Of a DNA stretch of 64,000 nt, positions 52,841 through 64,000 are shown piece by piece (position 1 is the stretch's first letter; each line of letters begins with the position of its first letter). Location: the NCBI RefSeq assembly GCF_012489685.1, contig NC_080043.1:17683443-17747442 (forward strand), written 5' to 3'. The translations under genes and the position numbers were made by a program. The notes below the pieces were generated by a model. The model was given only the letters and a program-made list of their open reading frames with translations. It ran no database searches and was not told the origin of the DNA. The DNA is from Lotus japonicus. Its lineage: Eukaryota; Streptophyta; Magnoliopsida; Fabales; Fabaceae.

Positions 52841-53637
52841 TTTTTAAGGAGAAATATATATATAATAATAATATAGAAAATATTGAGAAACAACCTCTCA
52901 ACAACATAGGTACAATAACCTGGTTAACCAAAAGGCTAACAAAATCCAAGCCCCAACAAGGTACAATCTATCCTGAAGAGGAATAAAACCCTCAATTACG
53001 AAAGATAAAACGATTTAGCCCTGAAAAAACCAAAAGATCGAAATCTTAATAACAGATCATCGAAAGCCCAACAAAACCAAACTCCGCAAGCCAAAACCAC
53101 CCGAACATCAAGAAGGGAACTATGTCGGGGACCGAGATGTAGCGTCAAACCACAGAAACCCAACAAAAACAGAGTCTAATCTCGGCAAAGAGAGGCATGG
53201 CAAGGGAAGGAGCGACCCATAGCACGCTGAAGCCTCCTTGCCAAACGCAAACAAACCAGATCCCAGGCGAGAAACCCCTTCTGCAGAGAAACGAAGACGA
53301 AGGTGAAGTCCAAGCTAGACCCAGAGCCAACACGAACGCAAAAGAAAGGCTGGAATCGCAGAATGGAGCAGCAAGAAAGCATTATTTGCAGAAGAAAAAC
53401 GAGAATCTAAACAGGGGAACCAGAAAACAGGGGAAACTGAACACAGGGGAAACGAAACAGAGACAAGCAACATCTTTATTTGCAGGAAAGACTAAGAGAA
53501 AGGAGAAAGGGACGAACGGGTGGCCGTCGCGCAAGGACGGTGCGACGGCCACCCAAGAGTAAACCCTAATTTTCAACGAGGGAGAAGGGTTCAGACGAGA
53601 GAAATTTGAGTGAACCAAATATTTTCCCATTTACACC
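52841..53637 (-). mobile_element. Poly(A)-tailed non-LTR insertion, about 0.8 kb
   Basis: On the minus strand it starts near 53637, carries leader-like GC-rich sequence (including a near-palindromic GGTGGCCGTCGCAC... GTGCGACGGCCACC at 53519-53556), and ends in a short poly(A) at about 52845. A perfect 12-bp duplication ATTATGTAATTT flanks it (52829-52840 and 53638-53649). Poly(A) plus a long target duplication means LINE-type retroposition. No reverse transcriptase is encoded, so it is a truncated or non-autonomous element or a retroposed transcript. Frames inside (such as 53197-53562) are not supported as genes. Confidence 0.65.
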
Positions 53638-53668
53638 ATTATGTAATTTATTTAGTGATTGAATTATA

Positions 53669-53669
53669 T

Positions 53670-53709
<40 letters not shown>
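53669..53709 (+). repeat. (AT)n(GT)n microsatellite
   Basis: About 23 bp of AT followed by about 18 bp of GT. Confidence 0.9.
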
Positions 53710-53722
53710 AGCGTATCTAGTG

Positions 53723-53893
53723 GAGCAATGTTTATGGTGAGAGATGAGAGTATCAAATCGTGATCCTTAAATCTAACATGAATGATCAAGATTAAAACAT
53801 AAAGTCACGTGATCATTAAAATGACATCAAATCTCAACCATCCATTTATAGTTCATGATTTAATACTCTCATATCTCACAATAAAAATTGCTC
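53723..53893 (+). mobile_element. MITE abutting the pararetrovirus
   Basis: About 171 bp whose two halves are inverted repeats over some 37 bp: left GAGCAATGTTTATGGTGAGA, right the inverse of GAGCAATTTTTATTGTGAGA, roughly 85% matched. Non-coding; target duplication not resolved. Viral sequence begins directly to the right. Confidence 0.6.
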
Positions 53894-53895
53894 TC

Positions 53896-54392
53896 AGTTG
53901 AGCCGAGTGTCTGGAACGGCTACTGATTTGAAAAGGTTTGAAAAGAGGTTTCTCAAGTTGACATCCTTTAGGGATATCAGGATTATAAGAGGAAGGTTCG
54001 ATCTTGACCTTTTCTTTACCTTTCCTGGAAGAGGAATCCTGCGATTGGGATTCTCCAAGAATTTGAAGATACTTATTGGTATAGTTAGATTGTTCCATAA
54101 GGTCTTTGATGTCTTTACCAGTGACATCACCTTCTTCTTTCCTAGTCTTGAAGGGAGAAGCTAGGACAGGTGTAGATTGGGCTCCTTTAAGAAGAAAAGG
54201 AGTTTTAGGAGGTAGATTTGAAAGGGTTTCTTTTCCATCCTTATGCTGTCATTTAATCATGCCAACTTGGAAGGGGTAAGATTTCCTATTCTTATTGGCG
54301 TAATCTTGAAACCATTCAAAAAAGAAGATGTTTTGCTGGGTTTTCTCAAGGAACCCATAGAATTTTTCTTGGATCTTCTTTCTCTTTTCACC
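53896..54392 (-). pseudogene. Viral polyprotein segment after the movement protein
   Basis: On the minus strand this continues the movement-protein frame after a TAG at 54393-54395, meets a TGA near 54250, and then shifts. It is Ser/Lys/Gln-rich, corresponding to the linker between movement and coat proteins. It stops at the MITE boundary near 53896, where the integrated genome ends. Confidence 0.6.
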
Positions 54393-55688
54393 CTAATACT
54401 TTGCCAAGAACCATTTTCTTTGCTGAGTCCATTGGTCAGAGTAAAAGTCTGCTCGGATACCTTCTTTGTCAATGACAAATTCAGAAGTAATTGCTCCAAT
54501 GAAATCAGAAGTCTCTCCAGGGGTTTCTAGAGAAGAATACGTTGGAGATAAGGTGGATTGATGATCTTCATTACTCTTGTCATAGGTAGTTTTGACAGGA
54601 GTAGTATTGACATATCCAGCTAAATGGATAGTAGATCCGTCATGAGAGAGGGAAGGTCGAGCACTAGACTCAGGCTGGTTCCTTCTAGTCATAGAAAAAG
54701 ATCTTCTAGACATGGCGGATTGGAAATCATTTGAGGATGTCCTAATAGATCTAGGGATAGAGAAGGAATTTCTCCTATCAAAGATGAGATCTACTTGGCC
54801 AGATTGGTGTTGGATGATTTCACGAAACTCAGGAGTTTCAACAGGTTGGGCTGGAGTAGCCTTTTCCAAAGACCATTTTTCTGGAAGGGTGATATCACTC
54901 CATTGGATGGTTTTGGGAACAATAACGTTTGCTTTATCATAATCTGTAAGGAAAAGAGTTGTTTCCCCGGATTTCTCACAATTGGTTCGCAAGAAATAAG
55001 ATTTGATGGAGTTCATTACCTTGTATTGAACCCTGTAGATTAAGGAGATGGGAATGGAATCCTCCTTCATATCAAGGCCGTGAAGCTTGATATTTAGGAA
55101 GAGGACATCAAGGATGTTTTTATCTTCCAGACTAACAGTTAGATCTGGGAAGCAATTGAAAAAGATTGGTCCATTACTCAGGCTGGTTTCAACCGTTCCT
55201 AAGAGGGAGTCATGGAATTGATTATGTCTAACATCCCTAAGACAAAGGAGTACAGCGATGTCAAGAGATTTCCTGGTTAGGGGTTTAAGACCAACTTGAA
55301 CACTACCTATATGAAGATAGTTGAAGTTCTTGCTGATATGTTCTTTGATGCTTTTCTCGGAAAGCAGATGGATTTCTTCATCATCAGATCTGAGCTTGTA
55401 GGTTTGCTCAACGGTTTTGATAATGAAATCTGATCGTTTGAAAAAGGATCCGTTTGGTTTGTAAATCTCAGCATGAGAAATTTTTGGAATTTCCCAGTTG
55501 TCAAGATCTTGATTGATATCTTCAAAATGAATTTCTTCTTTGAAGACAGATTTGGATAATTGATTGGATTGATGAGGATGATCGATAGAAGAAGAAGAGG
55601 GTTGGGAAGATCTGAGAGAAAGCTTAGAAGAGAAAGAGCGAAGCATCAAGAAAGATAGATCTTCCTCACCCATAAGTATCATCGCCAT
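54393..55688 (-). pseudogene. Pararetroviral movement protein region
   Basis: 431 codons from the ATG at 55688 to a TAG at 54393. The 30K-type movement core spans about residues 55-230, with motifs such as IGSVQVGLKPLT, VLLCLRD, FFNCFPDLTV and LIYRVQYK. The C-terminal half is Ser/Thr/Arg-rich. In related viruses this protein opens plasmodesmata and is the first part of a long polyprotein; here a stop separates it from the coat part, so the frame is a fossil although long. The left-arm copy (17785-18514) has extra indels. Confidence 0.75.
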
Positions 55689-56613
55689 CACCTGGTTCTA
55701 TAGAAACAGATAAATAAATTAGAAATATAAGTTAGGTTCTGCGTTGTTCTTAATAGTTGAGCAGTATAGATCTGGATCAGACTTAAGCCACCACAAAAAG
55801 AAACTAAACAAGGACATTAAAAATATTCAGAACTTAATAACATGTCTGTAGTATGACCAATATAGACTTACTGCCACACAGGGACTTACTGCCTTCAACG
55901 CCTCCGCTGCAGAGATGATCATAAGTCTGAATAGTAATAATCCTAGAAGGTTTTCAAAAGAGCTTTCATTTTAGTTTAGTTCAAAGTGTACTACCAGTCC
56001 AGATCCCGACCATAGTGCTTAATTATATAAGAACAGAACAGAGAAATAACTTATATCTAACATATTTAGCATGTTCCTACTTCCCCATCAGGCTCTGATA
56101 CCAAGAGGGGGTCGGAAGCAGAAGGAGGGGGATGAGAAGAGGATTAAGAGAAGTAGGACGCCACCACGGAGGGGCTTTTTGCAGAAAATTAAATTGCAGA
56201 AATTAAAAACAGGAATCAAAACAGGAGAATCAGCCTTCCATAAACAGAAAAATAAAACTTGAACAAGATATATATTACATAAACATAGATTACAAAACTG
56301 AAACTTAAAAACTGAAAAGATTGAAAGAAAGGAAAACTGAAGGAGAACTTACAGAAGGAATTCTCTCAGTGTTTCTCTCTCTAAACTCTCTATCTAAGCT
56401 CTACCAAACTCTGTCTAACAAAGCTCAGAAGATGCCTATTTAAAGGGAAAAATTGGTCACTGTTTAAATAGTTCCGGTTGAATAGTTCCGGTAGACGGTA
56501 CTATTTGTCGGGCACTATTTGCTACAGTAAAAAGTTCTACTGTTGCTACAGTGGATTACAATAATAGATAGAATTATTACAAAATTGAATGATTGTAAGA
56601 CGACAAAACAACT
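55689..56613 (-). promoter_or_regulatory. Pararetroviral intergenic region, right copy
   Basis: Mirror of 16897-17784, with primer site TGGTATCAGAGC at 56103-56092, the 151-bp repeat at about 56022-55872, a TATA-like element near 56440 and the repeated CTGTAGCAA and GGAACTATT motifs near 56465-56555. Confidence 0.65.
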
Positions 56614-58042
56614 TTAGCATAAGTCTTCATCATCTGATTCTGTAGATTCATGGACAAAGTCTGACCCAAATGAGGACGACTGGTCGGTGATTTTGAGTTG
56701 AGGGGCCTTTGAGGATGAGGCCTGCTCAATTGGCTCCTTCAATAATTGAAGAGCAGATTGAAGGTTTCTCAGCAAGTCTTCTTCTGTTGAAGCTCCTGCA
56801 AGGGCCGCTGTGATGTGGGCCTTTTGGTTTAGCAAGAGACTAGTCTGTGGACTTGCATGCTTGAGATATTTCTGATTGGTTTTGAACCATTGGCTCACAT
56901 TTTCTTTGTGGGCTTTTGTCGCATCAAAGATTTTCCACCATTTGATGAGAGCCTGTTTGTAAAGGATTGGTTGGGTTTTGGTCTTAAGACCATAACGCCA
57001 AGAGAACACCCAAGAGAGAGAAAAGATTGTAAAAAAGTTTAAACAATCTGGATAATTATTCAACTCTTTGTTCCAGTGTTTAATGAAGTGATTGTATCCC
57101 TCAAGAACTTCAGAGGGGAAAATTTCAGCTGTAGGTCCAAAGAAGTTCCACCATGAATGAAACCAATTTGGAAAAGAATATTTGTTGGTCCATTTAAAAT
57201 AAATGAGCCAAGAATGTTTGAAACTTTTGTTTTGCAGACCAAGGATTATATTATCCCAGGCCCTGATATAGTCCCAATAATTAAAACCAACTGGGTCGAA
57301 ATTCTGGGAGAACTTTTTGTAACTGTTTGGATTTGGTCCAAAGTCATTGGGACGAAGGACACGGAGGATTTGTAGTGTAAAATGGGTAATTAGGGAATTA
57401 TCATTTTTATCCCTAAAATGTTTGATTTCCACACTGTTTGTGTCAACCAAAATAAACTCATAGAATCTTTGGGTTTTGATTGGGTGAGTGGGATCAAGAT
57501 GACTTGGGAAGAGCTTGGTACCAATTTTATTGGCCAGGTTAACTCCTCCAGAATTGTCCCACCATTCTGGTTCGATGAAGGTTTGGAATTTCATATCTGC
57601 TTTAGCCAAGTAACCTGAATTTGGGCTAGGTCGGGCAACTGGGCTAGGTTGGGCAACAACAACAGGTTTTTTCCCATCATAAGTTGCTAAGCTTCTGGTT
57701 CTATCAATAAAAGCTTGGAGGGATTGAATTTCTTGGTCATCATCTTTGTCGGCGATGCTGGCCCAAGATTTATTTGGAAGTTTGGTGAGGCCTTGAGGTA
57801 TTTCATCTAAGCCTGCTTGTTTGAAGGCAAGAAGTGTTGGGATGGATAAAGCATAATCTGCTTTAGTTTGTTTTGGTTGGGAAGATTGGGTCTGAGCAGT
57901 GGGCTCAATTTTTTGGACAGTGGGTCCAGATTGGTGGAGCAGTGGGCTCAGATAAGATTAAAGGGTCAGAGATACCTTTATTCCTTTCTCTGCTTTTGCC
58001 TCTTCCTCGTGAGGAGGAGGAGGAGGGGCCTCTGGAGGCCAT
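56614..58042 (-). pseudogene. Pararetroviral ORF2-like, right copy
   Basis: ATG at about 58042, stop near 57907, then the long open part from 57609 to 56614 (331 codons), ending in an acidic tail (ESDDEDLC). This copy retains the G that is missing near 16738 in the left arm, so its C terminus is likely the original one. Trp/Phe/Asn-rich middle; function unknown. Confidence 0.65.
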
Positions 58043-58043
58043 G

Positions 58044-60530
58044 TTAGGTTCTTCCCTGCAAATATTCACGAGTAAGAAAATCAGGGAGATAATTGGTAGA
58101 TCCTTTTATATATTCAATATCAAAGTCAAAAACACTTAAAATAGCTTGCCATCTGGCAAAGATATGTTTTGAAGCTAAGTTTTTGACATCTTTTTGTAAG
58201 ATTTCTTTCGCAGATTTGCAGTCCACACGGACTAAGAATTTTTTATTAATCAAATCAGATTGAAATTTTGAAATAGATAAAACGATTGCTAAAACTTCTT
58301 TTTTGACAGTAGAATAATTCTGCTGAGCAGGATTCCAATGTTTTGAAGTAAAAGCAATAACTTGTTCCTTGTCAAAAGCCTTTTGTTTCAGAATACCACC
58401 AAAGCCAATATCAGAGGCATCAGTTTCAATAATTTTGAAAGCTTGAGGATTAGGGAGATAAAGACAAGGGAGATTCTTGACACGAAGTTTGATTTGTTTG
58501 ACCACATTGGTATGAATATCGGACCAAGGTGGAGGATCCTTCTTGAGTCTATCATGAAGGGGTTTGATTATGGTACTGAGTTGAGGACAGAAGTCCGCAA
58601 CATAATTGAGACAACCCAGGAATCTTTGTACTTGGGTTTTGTCAATGATTTGATCAGGGAATTTATCAGTGAACTCGATGGCTCTATTGATAGGAATGAT
58701 GGTTCCTTGGTGGATGTTGTGACCAAGGAATCTGATTTTGGTTTGGAACAAACTGACCTTTGTCTTGGATACAGCCAAGCCATTCCTTTTGATAACCGAA
58801 ATGAACGTATTAAGATGTTTGAAATGTTGATCTAAAGTTTGGGAAAAGATAAGAACATCGTCAATGTAGACAATAGTGAATTTGGAATAAGGATTGAAGA
58901 TTTCGTTCATAATCCTTTGGAATTCAGATGGGGCGTTCTTTAGCCCAAAAGGCATAACGTTCCACTCATACTGCCCAAAAGGAACAGTAAAAGCAGTTTT
59001 ATACCTATCCTTTTCTTGTAATTGGATTTGCCAAAATCCAGACTTCATGTCGAATTTTGAAAAGATCTTGGCGTCATGAAGCCTAGCCAGGAGATCTTTC
59101 TTGTTGGGAATAGGATATCTAATCCAACAAAGAGCTTGATTGAGAGGTTTGTAGTTGATGACCAGCCTAGGGGTTCCACGTTCTATCTCAGCTTGCTTGT
59201 TGACATAGAAGGCTGCACAGGACCAAGGGCTCTTACTCCTGCGAATAAGCTTCTTTTCAAGAAGATCATTAATCTCCTTTTGGCAGAAATGAAGAAGTTC
59301 TTCATTCATTTGAATAGGCCTAGCCTTGGTTGCAATCTGTTTGTCTGAAAAAACTTTTTCATAAGGAAGTTCCACCATATGGCTCTTCCTTTCCCAAAAG
59401 GCGTTGGGTAGATCAGAACAGATGTTAGATTGAATATCTTCCAAAATATTCTCAATCCTTGATTTGACAGAAGGTTGTTGCAATTGAACCTCAATGGTTT
59501 TGTAAGAGATTTCTTCCTTGAGGAAGTTAATCTGCTTCTCCTTGTAGGATATGACATTCAAAGTCTTTTCTATGGGGGGTTCAGAGAATTTGAATAAAAT
59601 CGGCTGTCCAAGGTGCTGGACAGTAATGCCATCTACGTCAGTATTATAGGGGAAGAGCTTCTTAATGAAAGGGGTCCCTATAATTACTTTTTGACTCAAA
59701 TTTCTGACTAACAGAAATGGAGTTTCGATTTCAAGACTACCATTTTTTATGATAGCTGAGGGGATTTTATACTTGATTTTTAGTCTAGATCCTTCGGCAG
59801 CGCTGAGCTTCTCAGTTGTTTTCTCAAAATATCTGGTGGGAATGAGTCCCTCCGAAATACAACTGGAATCTGCCCTTGTGTCAAAGAGGGCAGGGATTTC
59901 GAGAATAAAATCACCTATGAGGATTTTGACATGGATGAAGAATTTCTGAATGGTGACCTGGTTAATATTTTCCAGAAAGTCTTCGCAGTTGTCGTTAGGA
60001 GCTGGATTGGAATCAGGTACAGAAGAATCATCTTCCTCATAATTTCTAGTCAGTTTCTCCAAAATAAGCTGCTGACTGCTTTGGATTTGTTTGAGGCTTT
60101 TAACCTCAGTCTTAAGGGAATTGACTTCAGATTGGAGGTCTTGAATAGTGACGGGCTTGACCGTAGATTTCTCAAGACGCTTGAAAGTATCTCTAAGATT
60201 GAATTTATTAGTGGTTATAGGACTTTTGGGAGGTCTATCTTCAAGAGTAGACCTGAGGCGTTCCAAATAGATTTTCTTTTCCTCAGGATCAGGGATAGAA
60301 TTAATGGTCCTGAAGAGTAGATCTTGTTCATTGGTCAAAGTGTTGATAGACAAGGTATTGACGGAGGATGATGATTGAGAATCATCATTCTGAATTTGAT
60401 TTAGGTCTTCAGAGACCTCATAATCCGAAGGATTAGATTCTTCTTCATCAGAAGTTTGAATGAGAAGATTGTTGATCTTGCCTTCGATCTCAGGTTCAAG
60501 ATGAAGCTCAGAGATTCTCTTTTTGAGTCT
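58044..60530 (-). pseudogene. Pararetroviral protease, RT and RNase H, right copy
   Basis: Same as 12944-15430 in reverse; I saw no amino-acid difference between the copies over the 769 residues compared. The protease motif reads D-T-R, the RT motif YIDDVLIFS is intact, and the RNase H motif is ETDASD. It follows the coat-region TGA at 60531-60533 in the same frame. Confidence 0.88.
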
Positions 60531-61361
60531 TCAATACCTGCTAATATGGCCCGGCTTGCCGCAGTTGTAGCAGGTAACATCTTTTCCTTGAGAGGGTCTA
60601 GTCTCAGGAGGGTTCTTTGGAATTTGCGAAGATTGGGGTTTTGATCTAGGCTTGGGTTTCCTATGATCATTCCTGCTAGATCTCTTTCTCCATTGCTGTT
60701 TGGGAGGAGGATCTTGCTTTCTGGGTTTAGGTTTCTTGGGACAACCTTGAATACCAAATTGTTCGCAGAAAGTACCCAAATCTCTGCGATTCTGAAACTT
60801 CTCCTTAGTGAGTTGCTGTTGGATTTTGTCGTCCTGACAGGTTTTGAGAGCAACTCTTTGAATGATAGCTATGAGCTGTCCATAACTAAAGGTATGATAA
60901 GGGATTTCTCCCCCCGGATTTTGGCTTCTAAGTTTCTCACGAACTTTGTCGCCAAAAGATTTAGGAAGACCGGCCAGGAATTTCTCTTTCCAGAAAGCTT
61001 GTTGGCAGTCTTCTCGGGTGTAAACCCTGGTCAAGAAGGTTTGCCACACAGGGACTTACTGCCTTCAACGCCTCCGCTGCAGAGATGATCATAAGTCTGA
61101 ATAGTAATAATCCTAGAAGGTTTTCAAAAGAGCTTTCATTTTATTTTAGTTGAAAGTGTACTACCAGTCCAGATCCCGACCATAGTGCTTAAAGATTAAG
61201 GAGTTGACAGCATCAGGAATGAATTTTCCATCTTCGATGATAGGATTACCTTCTTCATCAGTCTTGATAGCAGTCAAGATCTGATTCTTCTCGTCCTCAG
61301 TGAGATAATTATCCCACCAACCTTTGAGCTGGCCACAGAAACCAGGAACCAAGACTTCTAC
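60531..61361 (-). pseudogene. Pararetroviral coat-protein region, right copy
   Basis: Mirror of 12113-12943 with the same two open parts (61352-61164 and 61049-60531), the same intervening 151-bp repeat copy (about 61192-61042) and the same TGA at the last zinc-knuckle position. Confidence 0.8.
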
Positions 61362-61483
61362 AATAAGAGAAATTCCTGGCCGGTCTTCCTAAATCTTTTG
61401 GCGACAAAGTTCGTGAGAAACTTAGAAGCCAAAATCCGGGGGGAGAAATCCCTTATCATACCCTTAGTTATGGACAGCTCATA
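61362..61483 (+). repeat. Short inverted coat-region piece, right copy
   Basis: Mirror of 11991-12112. It ends at ...CTCATA, directly joined to the SIRE LTR (TGTAAG). Confidence 0.8.
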
Positions 61484-62693
61484 TGTAAGATCAAGTTTTG
61501 ATCTAGTAGTACAACTCTATGTTTTGATGATTACAAGTTAACCTTTTGATATGAACAATTGTGGTACTCTAACGTGTTTTTCTGAGTGTGCTATTTACAG
61601 GCTCTGACCCTGACTCAATTTCACACAAATCAGAAGCACTGTGTATAAAGGGTAACCCAAGCAACGCTTTCGCATTCACCATGTTCAGCATGAACAGTGG
61701 AAAAGCTTCAGAAGATCTGAAGCTATACAAACTCTGATGAGGACTCAGTCGCTAGAAGCTCTGAAGATCCAGAAGTTCTGACAACCAAGAAACACTGAAG
61801 GTTCAGATGTTCTGATGGTGTAGAAGACTCTGAAGATCCAGAAGCTGAATAGTGGAAACTCTGAAGTCCAGAAGCAAGAAACTCTGAAGGCCATGTTCTT
61901 CCCTCTGAGTTCAGAATCAGAAGATACAATGGTCAGAGGATCTGTGCTTTCCCTCTGACTCTGATCAACCGGCTTCACAAGTTCCAATATGAAGTATTCC
62001 TCTGATCAGAAGTCTCCTAGGTTAAAAGGTCAAGTCGCTATCCAAGTACAAAAGCAGTGTACCTTCCTGACGACCTACCTAACGTTCTCAGCCACAGCAG
62101 AAGCTGGATTTTCCAGAACTGCCCTCCAACGGTAGCATTTCCCATGCAACGCTCAACCCTAATCCTTGGAGTATATATAGAGGCTGAAGATTGAAAGAAG
62201 CGGCTAAGAAACTAAGAAGAAGCAACACGCGCAAGATATTCAAAACATTCTAAGCTTTCTTTCATCTTGTAATTTATTTAGTTTACACTCAGCTTATTCA
62301 GAAGCAAACCCTTGTAAACACCAACCTCAAACAGTTGTTTGATTTTCCTTTAGGAGATCAAGGTTGATCGGATTCTAGAGAAGACTAAGAGAGTGAATCT
62401 TAGTGTGAGCTAAGTCAGTGTAATTGTTAGTCACTTGTAGGTTTCAAGTGCAGTTGTAACTCTTACCTGATTAGTGGATTGCCTTCATTCTAAGAAGGAA
62501 GAAATCACCTTAACGGGTGGACTGGAGTAGCTTGAGTGATTTATCAAGTGAACCAGGATAAATCTTTGTGTGCTTTTCTATCTCTATCTTTTGCACTTAG
62601 TTCTCGAAAAGATTTGTTAAAATCTTTAAGGTGGTAGTTTTGTACTGAAAACGTTATTCAAACCCCCCCTTTCTACCGTTTTTCATACCTTCA
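61484..62693 (+). repeat. SIRE 5' LTR, right arm
   Basis: 1210 bp, the same as the SIRE-A LTR except for one fewer C in the C-run near 62663 and one fewer A near 62561. It starts TGTAAG and ends ACCTTCA. Confidence 0.92.
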
Positions 62694-62695
62694 AT

Positions 62696-62707
62696 TGGTA
62701 TCAGAGC
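62696..62707 (+). other. SIRE primer site, right arm
   Basis: TGGTATCAGAGC directly after the LTR, as in SIRE-A. Confidence 0.9.
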
Positions 62708-62765
62708 GCAAGTTCTGATTACCACACCTAACAGTGTTCAGTGATCCGGGCCGGTGTGAAAAACA

Positions 62766-64000
62766 ATGGCTGCCACCACCAGTGAAACTCAAAGAGATGG
62801 TTACAACGCAAAGCCTCCTATGTTCGATGGTCAAAGGTTCGAATATTGGAAAGATAGACTGGAAAGTTTCTTTCTGGGTTTCGATGCAGATCTCTGGGAT
62901 ATTATTGTGGATGGCTATGAGCGTCCAGTTGATGCAGATGGCAAAAGATCCCAAGGTCAGAGATGTCTGCAGATCAAAAGAAGCTGTACTCACAACATCA
63001 TAAAGCAAGAGCAATTCTTCTAAGTGCTATCTCCTATGAGGAGTACCAGAAGATTACAGATCGTGAGTTTGCTAAAGGCATTTTTGATTCTCTGAAGATG
63101 TCTCATGAAGGAAACAAGAAAGTCAAAGAATCAAAGGCATTGTCTTTGATCCAAAAGTATGAATCCTTCATCATGGAGCCAATGAGTCCATTGAAGAAAT
63201 GTTCTCCAGATTTCAACTGCTTGTAGCTGGCATACGTCCTCTCAACAAGAGCTACACAACAAAGATCACGTCATAAGGGTCATCAGGTGTCTTCCTGAAA
63301 GTTGGATGCCTTTGGTGACTTCAATAGAGCTCACGAGAGATGTTGAGAATATGAGTTTAGAAGAACTCATCAGCATTTTGAAATGCCATGAGCTGAAGCG
63401 CTCAGAGATGCAAGATCTGAGGAAAAGTCCATAGCCTTGAAATCCAAATCTGAAAAGGCTAAGGTTGAGAAGTCAAAGGCTCTTCAAGCTGAAGAAGAAG
63501 ATCTGAAGAAGCATCAGAAGATTCTGATGAAGATGAGCTGACTCTGATCTCCAAGAGACTCAACCGCATCTGGAAGCACAGGCAGAGCAAGTTCAAAGGC
63601 TCTGGAAAGGCAAGAGGAAAGTCTGAATCCTCAGGTCAGAAGAAGTCATCAATCAAGGAAGTCACTTGCTTTGAGTGAAAGAATCAGGGCACTACAAAAG
63701 TGACTGTCCAAAATTGAAGAAGGACAGAAGCCAAAGAAGCACTTCAAGACCAAGAAGAGTCTGATGGTGACATTCGATGAATCAGAGTCAGAGGATGTTG
63801 ACTCTGATGGTGAAGTCCAAGGATCATGGCTATTGTCAAAGACAAAGGAACAGAGTCAAGGAAGCTGTTGACTCTGACTCAGAATCAGAAGGAGATCCAG
63901 ACTCTGACGATGAAATGAGGTATTTGCTTCCTTTCTACCTCTGAACTGAACATGCTTTGTCTGATATCATGGATAAGTATAACTCCTTGTTGTCTAAGCA
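62766..64000 (+). pseudogene. gag: SIRE gag, right arm, many single-base deletions, cut by window edge
   Basis: Starts with the same [12 protein letters not shown] as SIRE-A gag. The frame is lost at about 62943 (AAAA for AAAAA) and again at about 63181, 63262, 63424, 63500, 63678, 63726, 63823, 63858, 63914 and later. All are one-base deletions, mostly in homopolymers; the knuckle codon near 63678 is hit too. Otherwise the sequence equals SIRE-A. This looks like unpolished long-read sequence rather than natural decay. Confidence 0.88.

Larger units (their letters stand above)
53896..61483 (-). mobile_element. EPRV-right: endogenous caulimovirid, mirror of EPRV-left
   Basis: About 7.6 kb, minus strand. 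In viral order: inverted coat piece, coat, protease-RT-RNase H, ORF2, intergenic region, movement protein, and about 500 bp beyond it that the left arm lacks because of the N gap. That is close to one complete, permuted florendovirus-size genome. The coat stops and the protease substitution are the same as in EPRV-left. The movement protein is open here. Confidence 0.85.
54959..64000 (-). repeat. Right arm of the inverted duplication
   Basis: 9042 bp, reverse complement of 9460-18514. At least a dozen single-base deletions against the left arm fall between 62940 and 63960, while the viral part is essentially the same. Confidence 0.85.

Noticed and set aside
53197..53562. 121-codon frame in the poly(A)-tailed insertion
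   Set aside because: It lies on the strand opposite to the element's poly(A), is Lys/Gln/Arg-rich and has no recognisable domain.

Overview
This is nuclear DNA of a flowering plant, probably a legume. The evidence is AT-rich non-coding DNA, long LTR retrotransposons, a Helitron, hAT, Mutator-like and MITE elements, an endogenous plant pararetrovirus, and one spliced gene for a secreted cysteine-rich peptide. The legume assignment is an inference from the sirevirus type with a long third ORF and from the peptide gene; no organelle or marker gene is present. More than 80% of the window is transposon-derived and only one convincing host gene is visible (36058-36427).

Layout. 1-11990: SIRE-A, a young Ty1/copia sirevirus on the minus strand. 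It has LTRs that look identical, gag, pol, a long third ORF, and an extra antisense ORF with its own TATA box and poly(A) signal. 11991-18514: an endogenous caulimovirid (coat region, protease-RT-RNase H, a downstream ORF, intergenic region with Met-tRNA primer site, movement protein), broken in several places and running into a 100-N gap at 18515-18614. 18615-26695: SIRE-B, an older, 5'-truncated copy of the same family on the plus strand, with frameshifts and stops, inserted into a Ty3/gypsy LTR whose remainder is 26701-29299. 29320-30100: probable LINE ORF1 remnant. 30282-34961: probable Helitron carrying a hAT element (31339-32343). 34962-36870: AT-rich DNA and the peptide gene. 36875-38714: Mutator-like element with a 9-bp target duplication. 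40097-51576: non-autonomous Ty3/gypsy element with about 3.6-kb LTRs, lacking the RT region. 52304-53893: MITE, a poly(A)-tailed non-LTR insertion, a microsatellite and a second MITE. 53896-61483: second copy of the pararetrovirus on the minus strand. 61484-64000: LTR and start of a third SIRE copy on the plus strand.

The window folds back on itself: 9460-18514 is the reverse complement of 54959-64000, including the same SIRE insertion at the same viral base. The differences seen by eye are almost all single-base indels. They cluster near the N gap in one arm and near the window end in the other, as expected of poorly polished contig ends. An assembly artefact (the same locus placed twice) is at least as likely as a true palindrome.

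The most unusual biology is the antisense gene of the SIRE family. A 130-codon ORF lies opposite to gag-pol between ORF3 and the 3' LTR. It is present without indels or stops in both SIRE-A and SIRE-B, although SIRE-B has lost pol and ORF3 function. It is flanked by a conserved TATA box and AATAAA. With ORF3, which has a plant-like CT-rich leader, it makes a convergent two-gene accessory module in the 3' third of the element.
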